Shown one piece after another: positions 1 through 9,510 of a DNA stretch of 64,000 nucleotides. The stretch is from NCBI GenBank assembly GCA_009602735.1, contig WELA01006538.1, forward strand, positions 1 through 64,000, read 5' to 3'. The stretch is from Mesotaenium endlicherianum (taxonomy: Eukaryota > Streptophyta > Zygnematophyceae > Zygnematales > Mesotaeniaceae). Below the pieces are notes generated by a model that did not search any database, was not told the DNA's origin, and saw only the letters and a program-made list of their open reading frames with translations. The translations under genes were made by a program, and so were the position numbers. The stretch's first letter is position 1, and the number at the start of each line of letters is the position of its first letter.

Positions 1-128
1 ACCCATACTACAAAATTTCAAAGAGCAAAATGATAACCAGTTGAAAATGTTCTAATTAAGACGAAACGTTAATGATATTTTTTATAATCTCAACGTGCTT
101 TCTACGGATGTTCATAAAATATAGTTTT

Positions 129-170
129 AATAGCCCAAGAACTGAAATTACAATCAATTCTTGAGCTATT
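129..170 (-). terminator. hairpin downstream of the fossil peptide gene
   Basis: The 13-nt arms 129-141 and 158-170 are complementary (12 Watson-Crick pairs and one G-U on the minus strand) around a 16-nt loop. The hairpin starts 7 bp past the end of the minus-strand peptide gene, so it probably ends that transcript. No clear U-tract follows, so calling it a terminator is inference. Confidence 0.45.
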
Positions 171-176
171 AACCAG

Positions 177-346
177 TTATTGTCTATTCTTGTAGTAGCA
201 AGATGCTGTGTAAACAAGAGCGATTAATCCGCCAAACGCAGGAATAGTAAATCCTGCAACCAATCCTTGCACAGCACAGTCGGTGAACGTGCGTCCGTTT
301 GTCCACCAACTAACAATTGCATTTCTTCATTTTGTATTTTTTTCAT
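177..346 (-). pseudogene. fossil of a double-glycine-leader bacteriocin-like peptide gene
   Basis: A short minus-strand gene remnant with two recognisable parts: a leader of the double-glycine (GG) type, as processed by peptidase-containing ABC exporters, and a Gly-rich hydrophobic core-like part with two cysteines. It looks broken (about one break) and is treated as a fossil. It lies 76 bp downstream of the sensor kinase gene in the same orientation, in DNA visibly more AT-rich than its surroundings. No exporter or immunity gene is seen in the window. Positions 1-128 hold nothing recognisable; an ATG at 4-6 (minus) could open a gene outside the window. Confidence 0.5.
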
Positions 347-422
347 TTTGATACTATTAAATATAATCTTCACCTGTCTAACGCCTTGAATCAGCAGCCG
401 TTCTTCAAATTAAGACAGTCCC

Positions 423-3400
423 TCACTTGGCTTGGGAAGACGATAACGAAACAGTAATCAACGGTAGCCGCACAAAAAAAGTACTCCCTACCCCTTCCGT
501 TGTTTCAAACCATATCTGTCCGTTGGCGTTTTCCACAATGCCGCGGCAGATGGCCAGTCCGAGTCCCGTTCCGGATGATTTGGTGGTAAAATTGGGAGTA
601 AAAATATCATCTCGCAAGGCAGCCGGCACACCACCTGAATTGTCCTGCACCGATATTAATAATTGACCGAATTCTACCTGCTGGTTGATATGTATCTCTA
701 TTTTGCTTCCCGGATCTTCGTTTGCCTCAATGGCATTTTGCAGCAAGTTGGTGAACAGACGGCTCATTTGTGTTTTATCTGAATACACCAGGTAATGTTC
801 CCGCGGCTTTTGCCAGTGGATCTTTACACGCGGATTGGCTTCATACAGGCGAAGCAATGACGACAATACTCCCATGATATCCAGTTTCTCCATGCGGGCA
901 TTACCGATATTGGCAAACTGCGAGAAATCGCCTGCGATCTTCGATAACTGATCGATCTGCTCTATGAGGGTAATGGCCATGTTGGCCGACAACTCCTTCA
1001 CATTGGGTGCGCCACTCTGAATAGCTTTCTGCAGGTACTGGATACTCAGCTTCATGGGCGTAAGCGGATTCTTGATCTCATGCGCTACCTGCCGTGCCAT
1101 TTCGCGCCAGGCGCCTTCCCGCTCGCTTTTGGCCAGTGACTGCGCACTCTGATCCAACTCTCTCACCATTTTATTATATTCCGATACCAGCATGCCCAGT
1201 TCGTCGTCACGATCCCACTGGATCTCTTCATTGGTCTTGCCCAGGTTCACCTCGCGCATTTTTTCACCAATGAGGTTGAAGGAATCCGTAATGCGACTGG
1301 TAAGGAAGAACGCGATGGCCCCTGCAACCAGGAATATAAAGGCATTCAAATAAATGAGCGTAGCGAGGAAACCGGATATCTCCTGGTCCAGCTCATTTTG
1401 CGAGTTCAGGTAAGGAATGTTGAGGTAAGCATAGGTAGTGCCATCTTCATTGATCAGCGGCACATAAATGCTCAGGTATTCAAAAGAGCCGATCTTTTCC
1501 GATTGAATATAGCGGATACTGTGCTCATCATGCATTTGTTGAAAAGCCGCGGGATCCATTTGTTCACTCAGCAACCGTTTATTATAAATGTATGGCTGGG
1601 TAGACACTTTTAAGTTGCCATTGACATCATAGAAATTGATATCAACATTGTGCAGGTCGGAAATATCCGATATGACCTTGTTCAACTGATCGCCGGCAAC
1701 GCTCACATTGCTCGTATTGATCACATCGTCGAAGATCAGTTGCGGCGTCATTTTATTGTTGATCTCGTTGGCCATTACCTGGATCGACTTCGACAGTTTT
1801 TCCTCGTTGTTGTTATTGAACCTGAAAATGAAGAACGAAATAGTTGACACACCGATCACCAGGAATGAGAATACGCTTAGAAAAATAATCGTTGCCTGTA
1901 TCTGTGAACGGATATTGAGCAGGAAAATAGACCGGATACCGCTCCACTTGAACCGCGCCCGCACCAGGTTGCTGCATAGATGAAACAGGAAAATGATACA
2001 AAGGAAAGAACAGAACAGGTAAGCGAAAAAGGTGATGAACTCGGTAAACCAGGCGCTTTTCTTCACTACCACCACTTCTTTATCGCCACCGGTATTATAC
2101 CACAATTCGCTGTATCCGGGTGGTTTCTTATAGGTGAAGTCCAGTCCCGGCATCTCAGCCCTGGTAAGCTTTAAAGGAAAATTATAATTATTGAAATGGT
2201 TGATCAGCTTGCCTCTGTTGTATATGGCATAAGCATAGCTGGTATTGAGGTCTGAAGAAATATCCTGCGACTGGCTGAATAATTCCGGGTAAAGCGCCTC
2301 ACTTTTGTATCGCCTCGATTTGATGGTTACATAAAGATATCCCAGTGTTTGATCGTTGTTTTTTATGGCCTTCTGGTAGAGATAGCTGAAGCCATTGGCG
2401 GCATTATCGTAGCTGTACAACCCTTCTATAGCCGTGGGTTTGGACTTATTGAGGATGATCGTTTTGATGGCCGCATAAGAAGTTGAATCTTCATTATACA
2501 ATGGATGGAACAAACTATCGTACGTGTAAATGCGCGTATCGTATTTATTGAGATAACCCGAAAAATTCTGATTGATCAGGCTGTCTTTGATGAATTTGTT
2601 GGTGTATTCGCTTTCAAACCGGTGAAAATTACTGAGCAGGAAACGGTCATTGAAACTATTCGCGGCAATATTCAACAGGCTTTCACCAGAAGGATCGGTT
2701 TGTACGGCCAGTTGTTCTGCAATTTTTTTTCTTTGTGCCAACTCCAGTACTTTATTCTGATACATCACAATAGCGGAAATCGATAAAGTGAAGATCATCA
2801 CCCAGAAAATGAAAAAAGAAGACTGCAACAGCGGAATACCCATATCCGCTTTCCGTGCATTCAGCAGCAGCAGGTAAGCGATCAGCCAGGCCAGGATCAC
2901 CAGGTCTATGGCTATATCATTAAGCGAAACAAAAGCCAGCAGGTATGCAAAGCCTGTGATGGCTACCGCCGCCATCTGGTAATAAAGCGGCACAGCTGCA
3001 TCGGTGAGGGGTTTTACCACGATCTGTGAAAAATGATAAAAGCTGAGCACCAGTAAGCATAGAATTACAAAACAGATGACGCTGTAAATGGTGAGGCTGA
3101 AAAAGCTGGTTACGTCCATCGATATCTTGGAATCCTGTACCAGGCTCTTGATGATGCCAGCCAGCAAAAGACAGGTTACAGTAAGCAGGGCCAACCCGCC
3201 ATAATGACGAACAGGTGCAGGGGGAGGCTTTTTAAACCAGCCCTTGTGGTCGTTGTGGAATTTATAAAAGCTGAGCATCCAGAAAAGCAGGATGGCATTC
3301 ACCAGCAGGTCGCCCAACGAAGGGTGCAGGAAGTTGGATGCATAGATTGTTGGATCGAAGAGTGGGAGTTTACTGTAATCCAGCGGGAAGTTGACCTGGT

Positions 3401-4193
3401 ATGTGATCAGCCTGATCAGGAAAACCACTGTTAGCAGGAAAAGGAACCCGCTCCGGAAACCGATCCGATCTACCAGTTCCTGTGCAATCATATTAAAAAA
3501 CACCAACAGTAAGATCACCGCCAATACCCGTAAAACAATGGTTACACTATCATAGGCGATGAAAGATCTTCCTGCTTTCATTTTGATGCTAAAGATCTCT
3601 TTGCCTGCACTATTGAGGATGGGGATCGCATCCTTATCAAAATTGATCTCATATTGTTTGCCCAGCCCCGGGTAATGTGCAAAATCCGATTTCAGGTACT
3701 TGTTCTCTATGAAATAAGCCCAACGAATGGGTACCAGCCCTAAAACCGTGAGCTTCTGCCCCTTCAATTGAACGGTGCGTTTGATCAATTCAAAGTCGCC
3801 ATTCTGCTTAACCGAAAAATAATTTCCATCGGGCTGGTGCAGGTCCTCGGAGTTCACATACATGCGATTGGTATTCCAATAATGCAATGTCTGCGTACCG
3901 CCTCCATCTGTCAGGTACAAAAAAAGCCCGAAGCTTTCCTGCCTGGTCTTTTGTTTCAACTTTTCATCGGCAGAATCCTTTACGAGTTTAGTCAGCAGGT
4001 CTTTCTCCGATAACAGCTCATTCAGCCTGGCTTCCTGTTGTGCCAGCGATCCCTCCAGCCGGTGTTTTACTTTCTCGGGTGAGGAATTATAGTTCCAGTA
4101 ATTGATGAAAATAAAAGAGAGGGTATACAGCCAGGCGGCTGTAATGATCAGGTATCCATGCCTGTATATAGCTTTTTTCAGTGTACGGATCAA
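423..4193 (-). CDS. NtrY-type membrane sensor histidine kinase
   Basis: A 1256-residue inner-membrane histidine kinase. The N-terminal two thirds alternate transmembrane segments and extracytoplasmic loops. A HAMP-like segment leads to the phospho-acceptor H-box (VAHEIKNPLTP, His1038), N-box (NLLQNAIEAN, about 1149) and G-boxes (DNSGGV; SSGTGLGLA, about 1206), as in NtrY-like GHKL kinases. The start is TTG: it overlaps the mazG stop (TTGA) and an in-frame TAG lies directly before it, so no upstream start is possible and the next ATG is about 110 codons in. It is the third gene after DUF3667 and mazG. No receiver gene is adjacent; an NtrX-like regulator lies at 56846-58006, and their pairing is a guess. 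Confidence 0.85.
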   Translation of the reverse strand: MIRTLKKAIYRHGYLIITAAWLYTLSFIFINYWNYNSSPEKVKHRLEGSLAQQEARLNELLSEKDLLTKLVKDSADEKLKQKTRQESFGLFLYLTDGGGTQTLHYWNTNRMYVNSEDLHQPDGNYFSVKQNGDFELIKRTVQLKGQKLTVLGLVPIRWAYFIENKYLKSDFAHYPGLGKQYEINFDKDAIPILNSAGKEIFSIKMKAGRSFIAYDSVTIVLRVLAVILLLVFFNMIAQELVDRIGFRSGFLFLLTVVFLIRLITYQVNFPLDYSKLPLFDPTIYASNFLHPSLGDLLVNAILLFWMLSFYKFHNDHKGWFKKPPPAPVRHYGGLALLTVTCLLLAGIIKSLVQDSKISMDVTSFFSLTIYSVICFVILCLLVLSFYHFSQIVVKPLTDAAVPLYYQMAAVAITGFAYLLAFVSLNDIAIDLVILAWLIAYLLLLNARKADMGIPLLQSSFFIFWVMIFTLSISAIVMYQNKVLELAQRKKIAEQLAVQTDPSGESLLNIAANSFNDRFLLSNFHRFESEYTNKFIKDSLINQNFSGYLNKYDTRIYTYDSLFHPLYNEDSTSYAAIKTIILNKSKPTAIEGLYSYDNAANGFSYLYQKAIKNNDQTLGYLYVTIKSRRYKSEALYPELFSQSQDISSDLNTSYAYAIYNRGKLINHFNNYNFPLKLTRAEMPGLDFTYKKPPGYSELWYNTGGDKEVVVVKKSAWFTEFITFFAYLFCSFLCIIFLFHLCSNLVRARFKWSGIRSIFLLNIRSQIQATIIFLSVFSFLVIGVSTISFFIFRFNNNNEEKLSKSIQVMANEINNKMTPQLIFDDVINTSNVSVAGDQLNKVISDISDLHNVDINFYDVNGNLKVSTQPYIYNKRLLSEQMDPAAFQQMHDEHSIRYIQSEKIGSFEYLSIYVPLINEDGTTYAYLNIPYLNSQNELDQEISGFLATLIYLNAFIFLVAGAIAFFLTSRITDSFNLIGEKMREVNLGKTNEEIQWDRDDELGMLVSEYNKMVRELDQSAQSLAKSEREGAWREMARQVAHEIKNPLTPMKLSIQYLQKAIQSGAPNVKELSANMAITLIEQIDQLSKIAGDFSQFANIGNARMEKLDIMGVLSSLLRLYEANPRVKIHWQKPREHYLVYSDKTQMSRLFTNLLQNAIEANEDPGSKIEIHINQQVEFGQLLISVQDNSGGVPAALRDDIFTPNFTTKSSGTGLGLAICRGIVENANGQIWFETTEGVGSTFFVRLPLITVSLSSSQAK

Positions 4194-4984
4194 CTATGGT
4201 GCTTTTGTTTTTTGACTTCATTCCAGATGGCGTCCATTTCGGCGAGCGACAAACCGGCGAGGTTTTTACCTTGTTGCGCGGCAATGGTTTCCATCTGCTG
4301 AAAACGCCGGATAAACTTCTTATTGGTCTTTTCCAGTGCGGCTTCGGGATCGATATGCAAAAACCGTGCATAATTTACCAGGCTGAAGAGCAGGTCGCCA
4401 AACTCCTCTTCTATCCGGTCCTGCTCGTTTTGTTGAACCGCTTCCTGCAACTCGTTCGACTCTTCCTCCACTTTCTTCCAGACATCTGCTTTGTTCTCCC
4501 ATTCAAAACCTACTTGTTTGGCTTTCTCCTGGATACGAACGGCTTTCACCACTGAGGGCAGCGAACGTGGTACCCCGCTCAGTACGGATTTTTTGAGCTC
4601 GCCTTTTTCATTCCGCTCCTGTAGTTTCAATTGCTCCCAGTTCCTTTTAACGTCTTCTTCATCGTTAACCTTTATATCTCCGTAAATATGCGGATGACGA
4701 TGGATCAGTTTGTCGCACACGCTGTTGATGGCCTCGGGCAAAGTGAAGCGATTTTGCTCCGTGCCTATTTTAGCATAGAACAACAGATGCAGCATGATAT
4801 CCCCCAATTCTTCCTTGATACCCGGCCAGTTCTCATCGGTGATGGCATCGGCCAGCTCATAGGTTTCCTCAATGGTCATGTGACGCAGGGTATGAATGGT
4901 CTGTTTTCTGTCCCAGGGGCATTGCTCCCGCAATTCATCCATGATCTTCACCAGCCGCATGAAGCTGTTTGCTGTTTCTTCCAT
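4190..4984 (-). CDS. mazG: nucleoside triphosphate pyrophosphohydrolase MazG
   Basis: A 264-residue protein with the two-repeat architecture of full-length MazG, which hydrolyses NTPs and dNTPs to the monophosphate and pyrophosphate in the cytoplasm (house-cleaning, growth-arrest control). The N-terminal repeat carries the acidic metal-binding motifs (TIEETYELADAI, then EELGDIMLHLL). The C-terminal repeat has a second set (EEFGDLLFSLVNYARF). It starts 9 bp after the DUF3667 gene and its TGA stop shares bases with the TTG start of the kinase, so translation of the two is probably coupled. Confidence 0.93.
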   Translation of the reverse strand: MEETANSFMRLVKIMDELREQCPWDRKQTIHTLRHMTIEETYELADAITDENWPGIKEELGDIMLHLLFYAKIGTEQNRFTLPEAINSVCDKLIHRHPHIYGDIKVNDEEDVKRNWEQLKLQERNEKGELKKSVLSGVPRSLPSVVKAVRIQEKAKQVGFEWENKADVWKKVEEESNELQEAVQQNEQDRIEEEFGDLLFSLVNYARFLHIDPEAALEKTNKKFIRRFQQMETIAAQQGKNLAGLSLAEMDAIWNEVKKQKHHS

Positions 4985-4993
4985 AACACTAAA

Positions 4994-5962
4994 TTAAATC
5001 GTAAACGCTGAAAAGGTACCAAAGATCATAAATACGAATAGCATGACCACCAATCCAAGCAATAAAGACAGAAAATATTTGAAGAATGTTTTCTTCGGCG
5101 ATTGCCCGTAAAACCCGCGCATTGCTTTGTATCCATAAAACAGGATGAGCAATGAGAACACATCAGACAGCAGTTTGTTCGCATCCCAATGAAAAAGACT
5201 GAAAAAACTGCCCAGCAGCAGTGAAACCAGTATCATGATGAAAATAGCACAATACAGGTGAAGGGTATATACCACATGGTTCACATAATAGAATTGTTTG
5301 CGTCTTATGTATAATAAAGATAGTGCCAGCGAGAAAAGAGGAAGTGATACAAACAGCATTTGCGGGAACAAATGGGTGAACTTCTCCACCATTGCCTCTA
5401 TAACGCCTTTAGGATCCTGGCGGTATTTGTCGTAAAAACCAAGTGCCCGATGGGTTACTGCCCGCTCGATCCGACCATCTCTTTTTGTTTCCGGCAGGGT
5501 ATTCTGTGCTGAATCATATTGTTTGCTAGAATAAACTTTCGCATTATCAGCCTTATCGCTTTTCCTTTCCACTTCAGATTTTAAACTGCTGCTTATCGAA
5601 TCAACCGTATGCTTCTTCGATTCATTGTAAGTGAACGAAGTGTGTCGTCCATAAAAGCTGAAAAAAATGAGGAAAAAGAAAGCCGAGGTAAACACATACA
5701 TCTTTACAGGGTGCAAGTACCCGGCACGGCGTCCCTTGAAATATTCCCTCGATAAAAATCCCGGCCGGAACAACAGGTACTTAAGCGTGCTGAAAAACTT
5801 ACCGTCGAAATGCGTGAGATCGTATATAAAATGCGTGGTCAGGTGCCAGAAACTTTCTTTGGGCTCAATATTCTCCTGTCCGCATTCATGGCAATACCGG
5901 CCATGCAGCAGGCTGCCACAGTTCAGGCAAACTTTTTCCTTTCGTTCAGGGAAATGCGACAC
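4994..5962 (-). CDS. DUF3667 membrane protein with N-terminal zinc ribbon
   Basis: A 322-residue protein. Residues 12-30 form a CxxC...CxxC zinc ribbon (CLNCGS, CHECGQ), followed by the conserved DUF3667 segment with the LTHFDGKF motif and by about five hydrophobic segments in the C-terminal half (first near residue 95). A polar, low-complexity stretch around 110-160 separates the first segment from the rest. The family is common in Bacteroidota and has no established function. It heads the DUF3667 > mazG > kinase operon; a promoter-like pair lies just upstream. Confidence 0.85.
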   Translation of the reverse strand: MSHFPERKEKVCLNCGSLLHGRYCHECGQENIEPKESFWHLTTHFIYDLTHFDGKFFSTLKYLLFRPGFLSREYFKGRRAGYLHPVKMYVFTSAFFFLIFFSFYGRHTSFTYNESKKHTVDSISSSLKSEVERKSDKADNAKVYSSKQYDSAQNTLPETKRDGRIERAVTHRALGFYDKYRQDPKGVIEAMVEKFTHLFPQMLFVSLPLFSLALSLLYIRRKQFYYVNHVVYTLHLYCAIFIMILVSLLLGSFFSLFHWDANKLLSDVFSLLILFYGYKAMRGFYGQSPKKTFFKYFLSLLLGLVVMLFVFMIFGTFSAFTI

Positions 5963-5977
5963 TTGTTAATGTTTAAC

Positions 5978-6007
5978 TAAAAATACAGAACTAATTGATA
6001 GTTGCAA
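5978..6007 (-). promoter_or_regulatory. putative promoter of the DUF3667-mazG-kinase operon
   Basis: On the minus strand TTG (6005-6007) is followed after 19 bp by TATTTTTA (5978-5985), close to the Bacteroidota sigma-A pattern TTTG/TAnnTTTG. The start codon is 16 bp further on. Confidence 0.4.
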
Positions 6008-6028
6008 GGCCCCACCCATTTTCCTTTT

Positions 6029-6060
6029 TTTGAATGTTGATAACTGTCACTGTACATTTG
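6029..6060 (+). promoter_or_regulatory. Bacteroidota-type promoter of the YD-repeat gene
   Basis: TTTG at 6029-6032, a 20-bp spacer, then TACATTTG at 6053-6060: a full match to the -33/-7 consensus TTTG/TAnnTTTG. The ATG at 6078 lies 17 bp downstream. Confidence 0.6.
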
Positions 6061-6077
6061 GGAAAAAAAATCGGCAG

Positions 6078-6911
6078 ATGAAAGGGCTCCAGCTACTGGC
6101 ATTATTGGCTTTGATCCATACCGGCTGTTTCGCACAGTATTATTACAACGACCTCGTTTCGATACAGCAAGGCGCGGCTCAATACAAGATCCTCCGCAAC
6201 AATAAAGTAAAAACCTTCAAGGTGGTGAGCTATGACGCCGACGACCAGCCGGCCGAAGGCTTTTCCCTGGAGCAGGAGATCAGCCTGGACGGCAAAAAGA
6301 TCACCATCACCGATGCTTCCATCAGCGGGAAAAAGAGCGTTACTGTTAACACTTATGAGCTGGGCCGGCTGAAAAAAGCAGTAGCAAGCGGTAACCGGAT
6401 TGAAAACAAGACCGATTACCAGTACGACGATAAAGGGCGGTTGATCAAAATAACCCTCACCACATCCGACACTTCCATGAAATATACCAGTGTTGAAACG
6501 CATGAATGGGTATACGATGAAAAAGGACAGCCGGCTTCTATGTTGCGTGTAAAAAGCGGGACAGACAGCACTTTCGTGAGTTTTGTGCGGGATGAGCAGG
6601 GCAATATAGCAGAAGAGCACTGGAAAAGAAAAGGGTCGGCACCCGAAGTCTATTATTACTATTACAATGCGAAGAATGAGCTCACCGATATTGTCCGGTA
6701 CAACAGCAAACTGAAAAAATTATTGCCCGACTTTTTATTCGAATACGATAATACGGGCCGCCTCAGCCAGATGACGCAGGTATTGCTGGGCAACAATAAT
6801 TATTATACCTGGAAATACACATACAACGAAAAGGGCCTGAAACAGAAAGAGAGTTGTTTTGACAAAAGCCAGAAGAAGGCAGGCACTATTGAATACGTGT
6901 ACACTTATTAA
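6078..6911 (+). CDS. exported YD-repeat-like protein
   Basis: A 277-residue protein beginning at ATG 6078, giving a clean signal peptide (MKGLQLLALLALIHTGCFA) with likely cleavage before QYYY; the Cys at residue 17 is a weak lipobox candidate. The body is built of degenerate YD/RHS-type repeats such as YDDKGRLIKI, YDEKGQPAS, YDNTGRLSQM and YNEKGLKQK. These repeats normally form extracellular beta structure. No toxin domain, transmembrane segment or sorting domain follows, so it is a small stand-alone repeat protein of unknown role. An earlier in-frame TTG (6030) would overlap the promoter and is rejected. Confidence 0.75.
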   Translation: MKGLQLLALLALIHTGCFAQYYYNDLVSIQQGAAQYKILRNNKVKTFKVVSYDADDQPAEGFSLEQEISLDGKKITITDASISGKKSVTVNTYELGRLKKAVASGNRIENKTDYQYDDKGRLIKITLTTSDTSMKYTSVETHEWVYDEKGQPASMLRVKSGTDSTFVSFVRDEQGNIAEEHWKRKGSAPEVYYYYYNAKNELTDIVRYNSKLKKLLPDFLFEYDNTGRLSQMTQVLLGNNNYYTWKYTYNEKGLKQKESCFDKSQKKAGTIEYVYTY

Positions 6912-6916
6912 AAAGA

Positions 6917-6996
6917 CGTCATCCCGAGCGAGCGAAGCGAGTCGAGGGACCTGCTTGAACATTCAGGCAGATCCCTCGGCTGCGCTCGGGATGACG
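6917..6996. repeat. REP-like palindromic repeat, copy 1
   Basis: An 80-bp imperfect palindrome. The left arm (CGTCATCCCGAGCGAGCG...) is complementary to the right arm ending CTCGGGATGACG, with a short loop. It lies between convergent genes and can act as a bidirectional transcript end. A diverged relative is at 32869-33000. Confidence 0.75.
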
Positions 6997-7030
6997 ATTG
7001 ATGAAAAAGAGATGACGGTCAATTAAAAAT

Positions 7031-8701
7031 TTACCAGAATAAAGTATACAGGGCAACCAGTAACCCGCCAACGATCAGGGCGCCGGCAGCAAAACTTTTA
7101 TTCATACCAAACATTTTGGTATCTATTTCCAGTCCCTTCATTTCTACTCCCCTTCTCCGGTCGATCATACTGATGATATACATACCGATAATGCAGAACA
7201 GGAATACAATGCCCATCCTGTCGAGGAATGGTATCTCATAAACCCCATCGGCATTGGCTTTGGAAAAGCCGGAGGAAGCGAGGAAAGAAAGGTCCATGAA
7301 ACCAGGCAGCTTCTTGAAAAGGATCGAGAGGCCGAACCCGCCAACTGTAGCAAACAAAGCGGCATTGGAGCTGGTCTTTTTCCAGAAAAAGCCCAGGAAG
7401 AACATGGCGAAAATACCCGGCGACACAAATCCGGTGTATTCCTGGATGAACTGAAACCCTCCTTTTTTATCGATGCCCAGCATGGGGGCAATGATCAAAG
7501 CCAGGATCATGGCAAGGATAATGGTAGCTTTTCCTATCCATACCATTTTCTTCTCATCGGCCTCTTTATTGATCACTTTCTTATAAATGTCGAGGGTAAA
7601 GATGGTGGAAATACTGTTGGCCTTACCCGCAAGGGAAGCTACCACGGCAGCGGTCAATGCTGCAAAGGACAATCCTTTGAGTCCGGCAGGCAACAGGTTC
7701 AACAATACGGGATAGGCTTTATCGGGATTGAGTTCACCACCTTGCATCATTTCGGTCTGGAAGCTGCCTTTCTGGTGCAGTACGAATGCGGCAATACCCG
7801 GCAAACAAACGATCACCGGCATGAGCAGTTTCAGGAAAGCGGCAAAAAGCAAACCACCCCTTGCCGTAGGAAGCGATGCACCCAGCGCTCTTTGCGTAAT
7901 GTACTGGTTACAGCCCCAATAGTTCAGGTTGGCAATCCACATACCTCCTACCAGCACCGTGAGGCCCGGCAGATCGAGGTAGTTGGGATTGTCTTTTTTG
8001 AGGATCATGTGAAAATGATCATCGGCCGAATTCAACAGGTGATGAAAGCCTTTTACGATACCCGTATCACCAAATTTTTCAGATACCAGGTTCAGGGCAA
8101 GATAAGTAGTTACCAATCCGCCCAGTACCAGGAAGAATACCTGGATCACATCGGTGTAACCGATCACTTTCATACCTCCCAGTGTAATGATCACGGCAAA
8201 AATGGCCAGTCCAATCATACAGGCAGTAATGCTGATGCCCGAGATACTGCTGATAGCCAGGGCGCCGAGGTACAAAATAGAAGTGAGGTTCACCACCACA
8301 TACAATAACAACCAGAAAATGGCCATGATCATGGCTACGGTTGAATTGTAACGCTGGTTGAGGAATTGCGGCATGGTATAGATCTTATTCTTCAGGTAGA
8401 TGGGCATGAAGAATACAGCCACAATCAATAAAGTAGCAGCCGCCATCCATTCGTAGGAAGCGATGGCCAGTCCCATTTTAAAACCCGAGCCACTCATACC
8501 AATCATCTGCTCGGCAGATATATTGGAAGCGATGAGTGAGGCGCCGATGGCCCACCATGTGAGCGATCCTTCGGCAAGGAAATAATCTTTTGAACTGGTT
8601 TGCGCTGATTTCTTTTTCTTGTAGACCCAGAAGCCATAAGAGGCCACTACCAGGAAATAAAAGAGAAAGACCAGGTAGTCCAGACTTTGTAATGTTTTCA
8701 T
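7031..8701 (-). CDS. sodium/sugar symporter, SSS family (SGLT-like)
   Basis: A 556-residue polytopic inner-membrane protein of the sodium:solute symporter family. The conserved DYFLAEGSLTWWAIGASLIASNISAEQMIGMSGSG region near residues 38-75 (here given as its key landmarks) matches vSGLT-type Na+/glucose-galactose transporters; the WGCNQYITQRALGA segment follows about residue 263 and SLAGKANSISTIFTLD about 360. Predicted substrate is a sugar. It is monocistronic, convergent with the YD-repeat gene across the palindromic repeat. Confidence 0.88.
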   Translation of the reverse strand: MKTLQSLDYLVFLFYFLVVASYGFWVYKKKKSAQTSSKDYFLAEGSLTWWAIGASLIASNISAEQMIGMSGSGFKMGLAIASYEWMAAATLLIVAVFFMPIYLKNKIYTMPQFLNQRYNSTVAMIMAIFWLLLYVVVNLTSILYLGALAISSISGISITACMIGLAIFAVIITLGGMKVIGYTDVIQVFFLVLGGLVTTYLALNLVSEKFGDTGIVKGFHHLLNSADDHFHMILKKDNPNYLDLPGLTVLVGGMWIANLNYWGCNQYITQRALGASLPTARGGLLFAAFLKLLMPVIVCLPGIAAFVLHQKGSFQTEMMQGGELNPDKAYPVLLNLLPAGLKGLSFAALTAAVVASLAGKANSISTIFTLDIYKKVINKEADEKKMVWIGKATIILAMILALIIAPMLGIDKKGGFQFIQEYTGFVSPGIFAMFFLGFFWKKTSSNAALFATVGGFGLSILFKKLPGFMDLSFLASSGFSKANADGVYEIPFLDRMGIVFLFCIIGMYIISMIDRRRGVEMKGLEIDTKMFGMNKSFAAGALIVGGLLVALYTLFW

Positions 8702-8835
8702 TGGAGCGATCGAAGGTTTGATTGTTACGATTTGGAAATGTAAGCTGAAAGATAAGGATTCATGCTAAAAATAATGTGCAAAATTGCTCAATAGCTCAAT
8801 TCTACCGGCATCCAATTAAGCCGTACTATTGCAGC

Positions 8836-9495
8836 ATGAACAATCCCGAAATCATTGCTGCTACGGTTACCTATGTACAAAAAGAACTGGAAGGTGCAGA
8901 AGGCGGGCACGATTGGTTCCATATAGAAAGGGTATGGAACAATACCAGGCGCATTGCCCAAACCGAGCCGGTGGATCACCTGGTAGTGGAACTGGGCGCC
9001 CTGCTGCATGATATTGCGGATGCCAAATTCCACGGCGGTGATGAAAGTATTGGGCCGCGAAAAGCGGGTCAGTTCCTGGAATTGTTACAGGTACCGGTTG
9101 AAGTGATCGATCATGTCAAAAACATCATCGCACATATTTCTTTCAAAGGTGGCAATTTCGAAGCGGCTTTTCATTCACCCGAACTAGCCGTGGTGCGGGA
9201 TGCCGACCGCCTCGATGCATTAGGAGCCATCGGCATTGCCCGTGCATTTCATTATGGAGGTTTTAAGAACAGGGAGATCTATAATCCTGCTATTCCGCCC
9301 GATCTCAATATGAGTCGTGAAACGTATAAAAAAACCAAGGCTCCTACTATCAACCATTTCTATGAAAAGCTGTTGCTGCTGAAAGACCGCATGCATACAG
9401 AAACAGGCAAGCGCATGGCCCTGGAAAGGCACCGGTTCATGGAAAATTTCCTGGAGCAGTTTTACCGCGAGTGGAATGGGTCCTTATCGGCATAA
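8836..9495 (+). CDS. HD-domain phosphohydrolase
   Basis: A 219-residue cytoplasmic protein. The HD superfamily metal ligands are visible: HDWFHIERV (first His about residue 24), the central HD in LLHDIADAKFHGG (about 57-58) and the C-terminal Asp in RDADRLDALGAIGIARA. This resembles YedJ/YpgQ-like HD hydrolases that act on nucleotides or other phosphate esters; the substrate is unknown. The start ATG 8836 was preferred over an upstream in-frame codon because homology-like sequence starts there. Confidence 0.85.
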   Translation: MNNPEIIAATVTYVQKELEGAEGGHDWFHIERVWNNTRRIAQTEPVDHLVVELGALLHDIADAKFHGGDESIGPRKAGQFLELLQVPVEVIDHVKNIIAHISFKGGNFEAAFHSPELAVVRDADRLDALGAIGIARAFHYGGFKNREIYNPAIPPDLNMSRETYKKTKAPTINHFYEKLLLLKDRMHTETGKRMALERHRFMENFLEQFYREWNGSLSA

Positions 9496-9510
9496 ACCAG
9501 CGAATGAAAG

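Noticed and set aside
7742-8308. 188-codon open frame antisense to the SSS symporter
   Set aside because: Composition (Gln/His-rich) is that of an antisense shadow and the symporter is intact.
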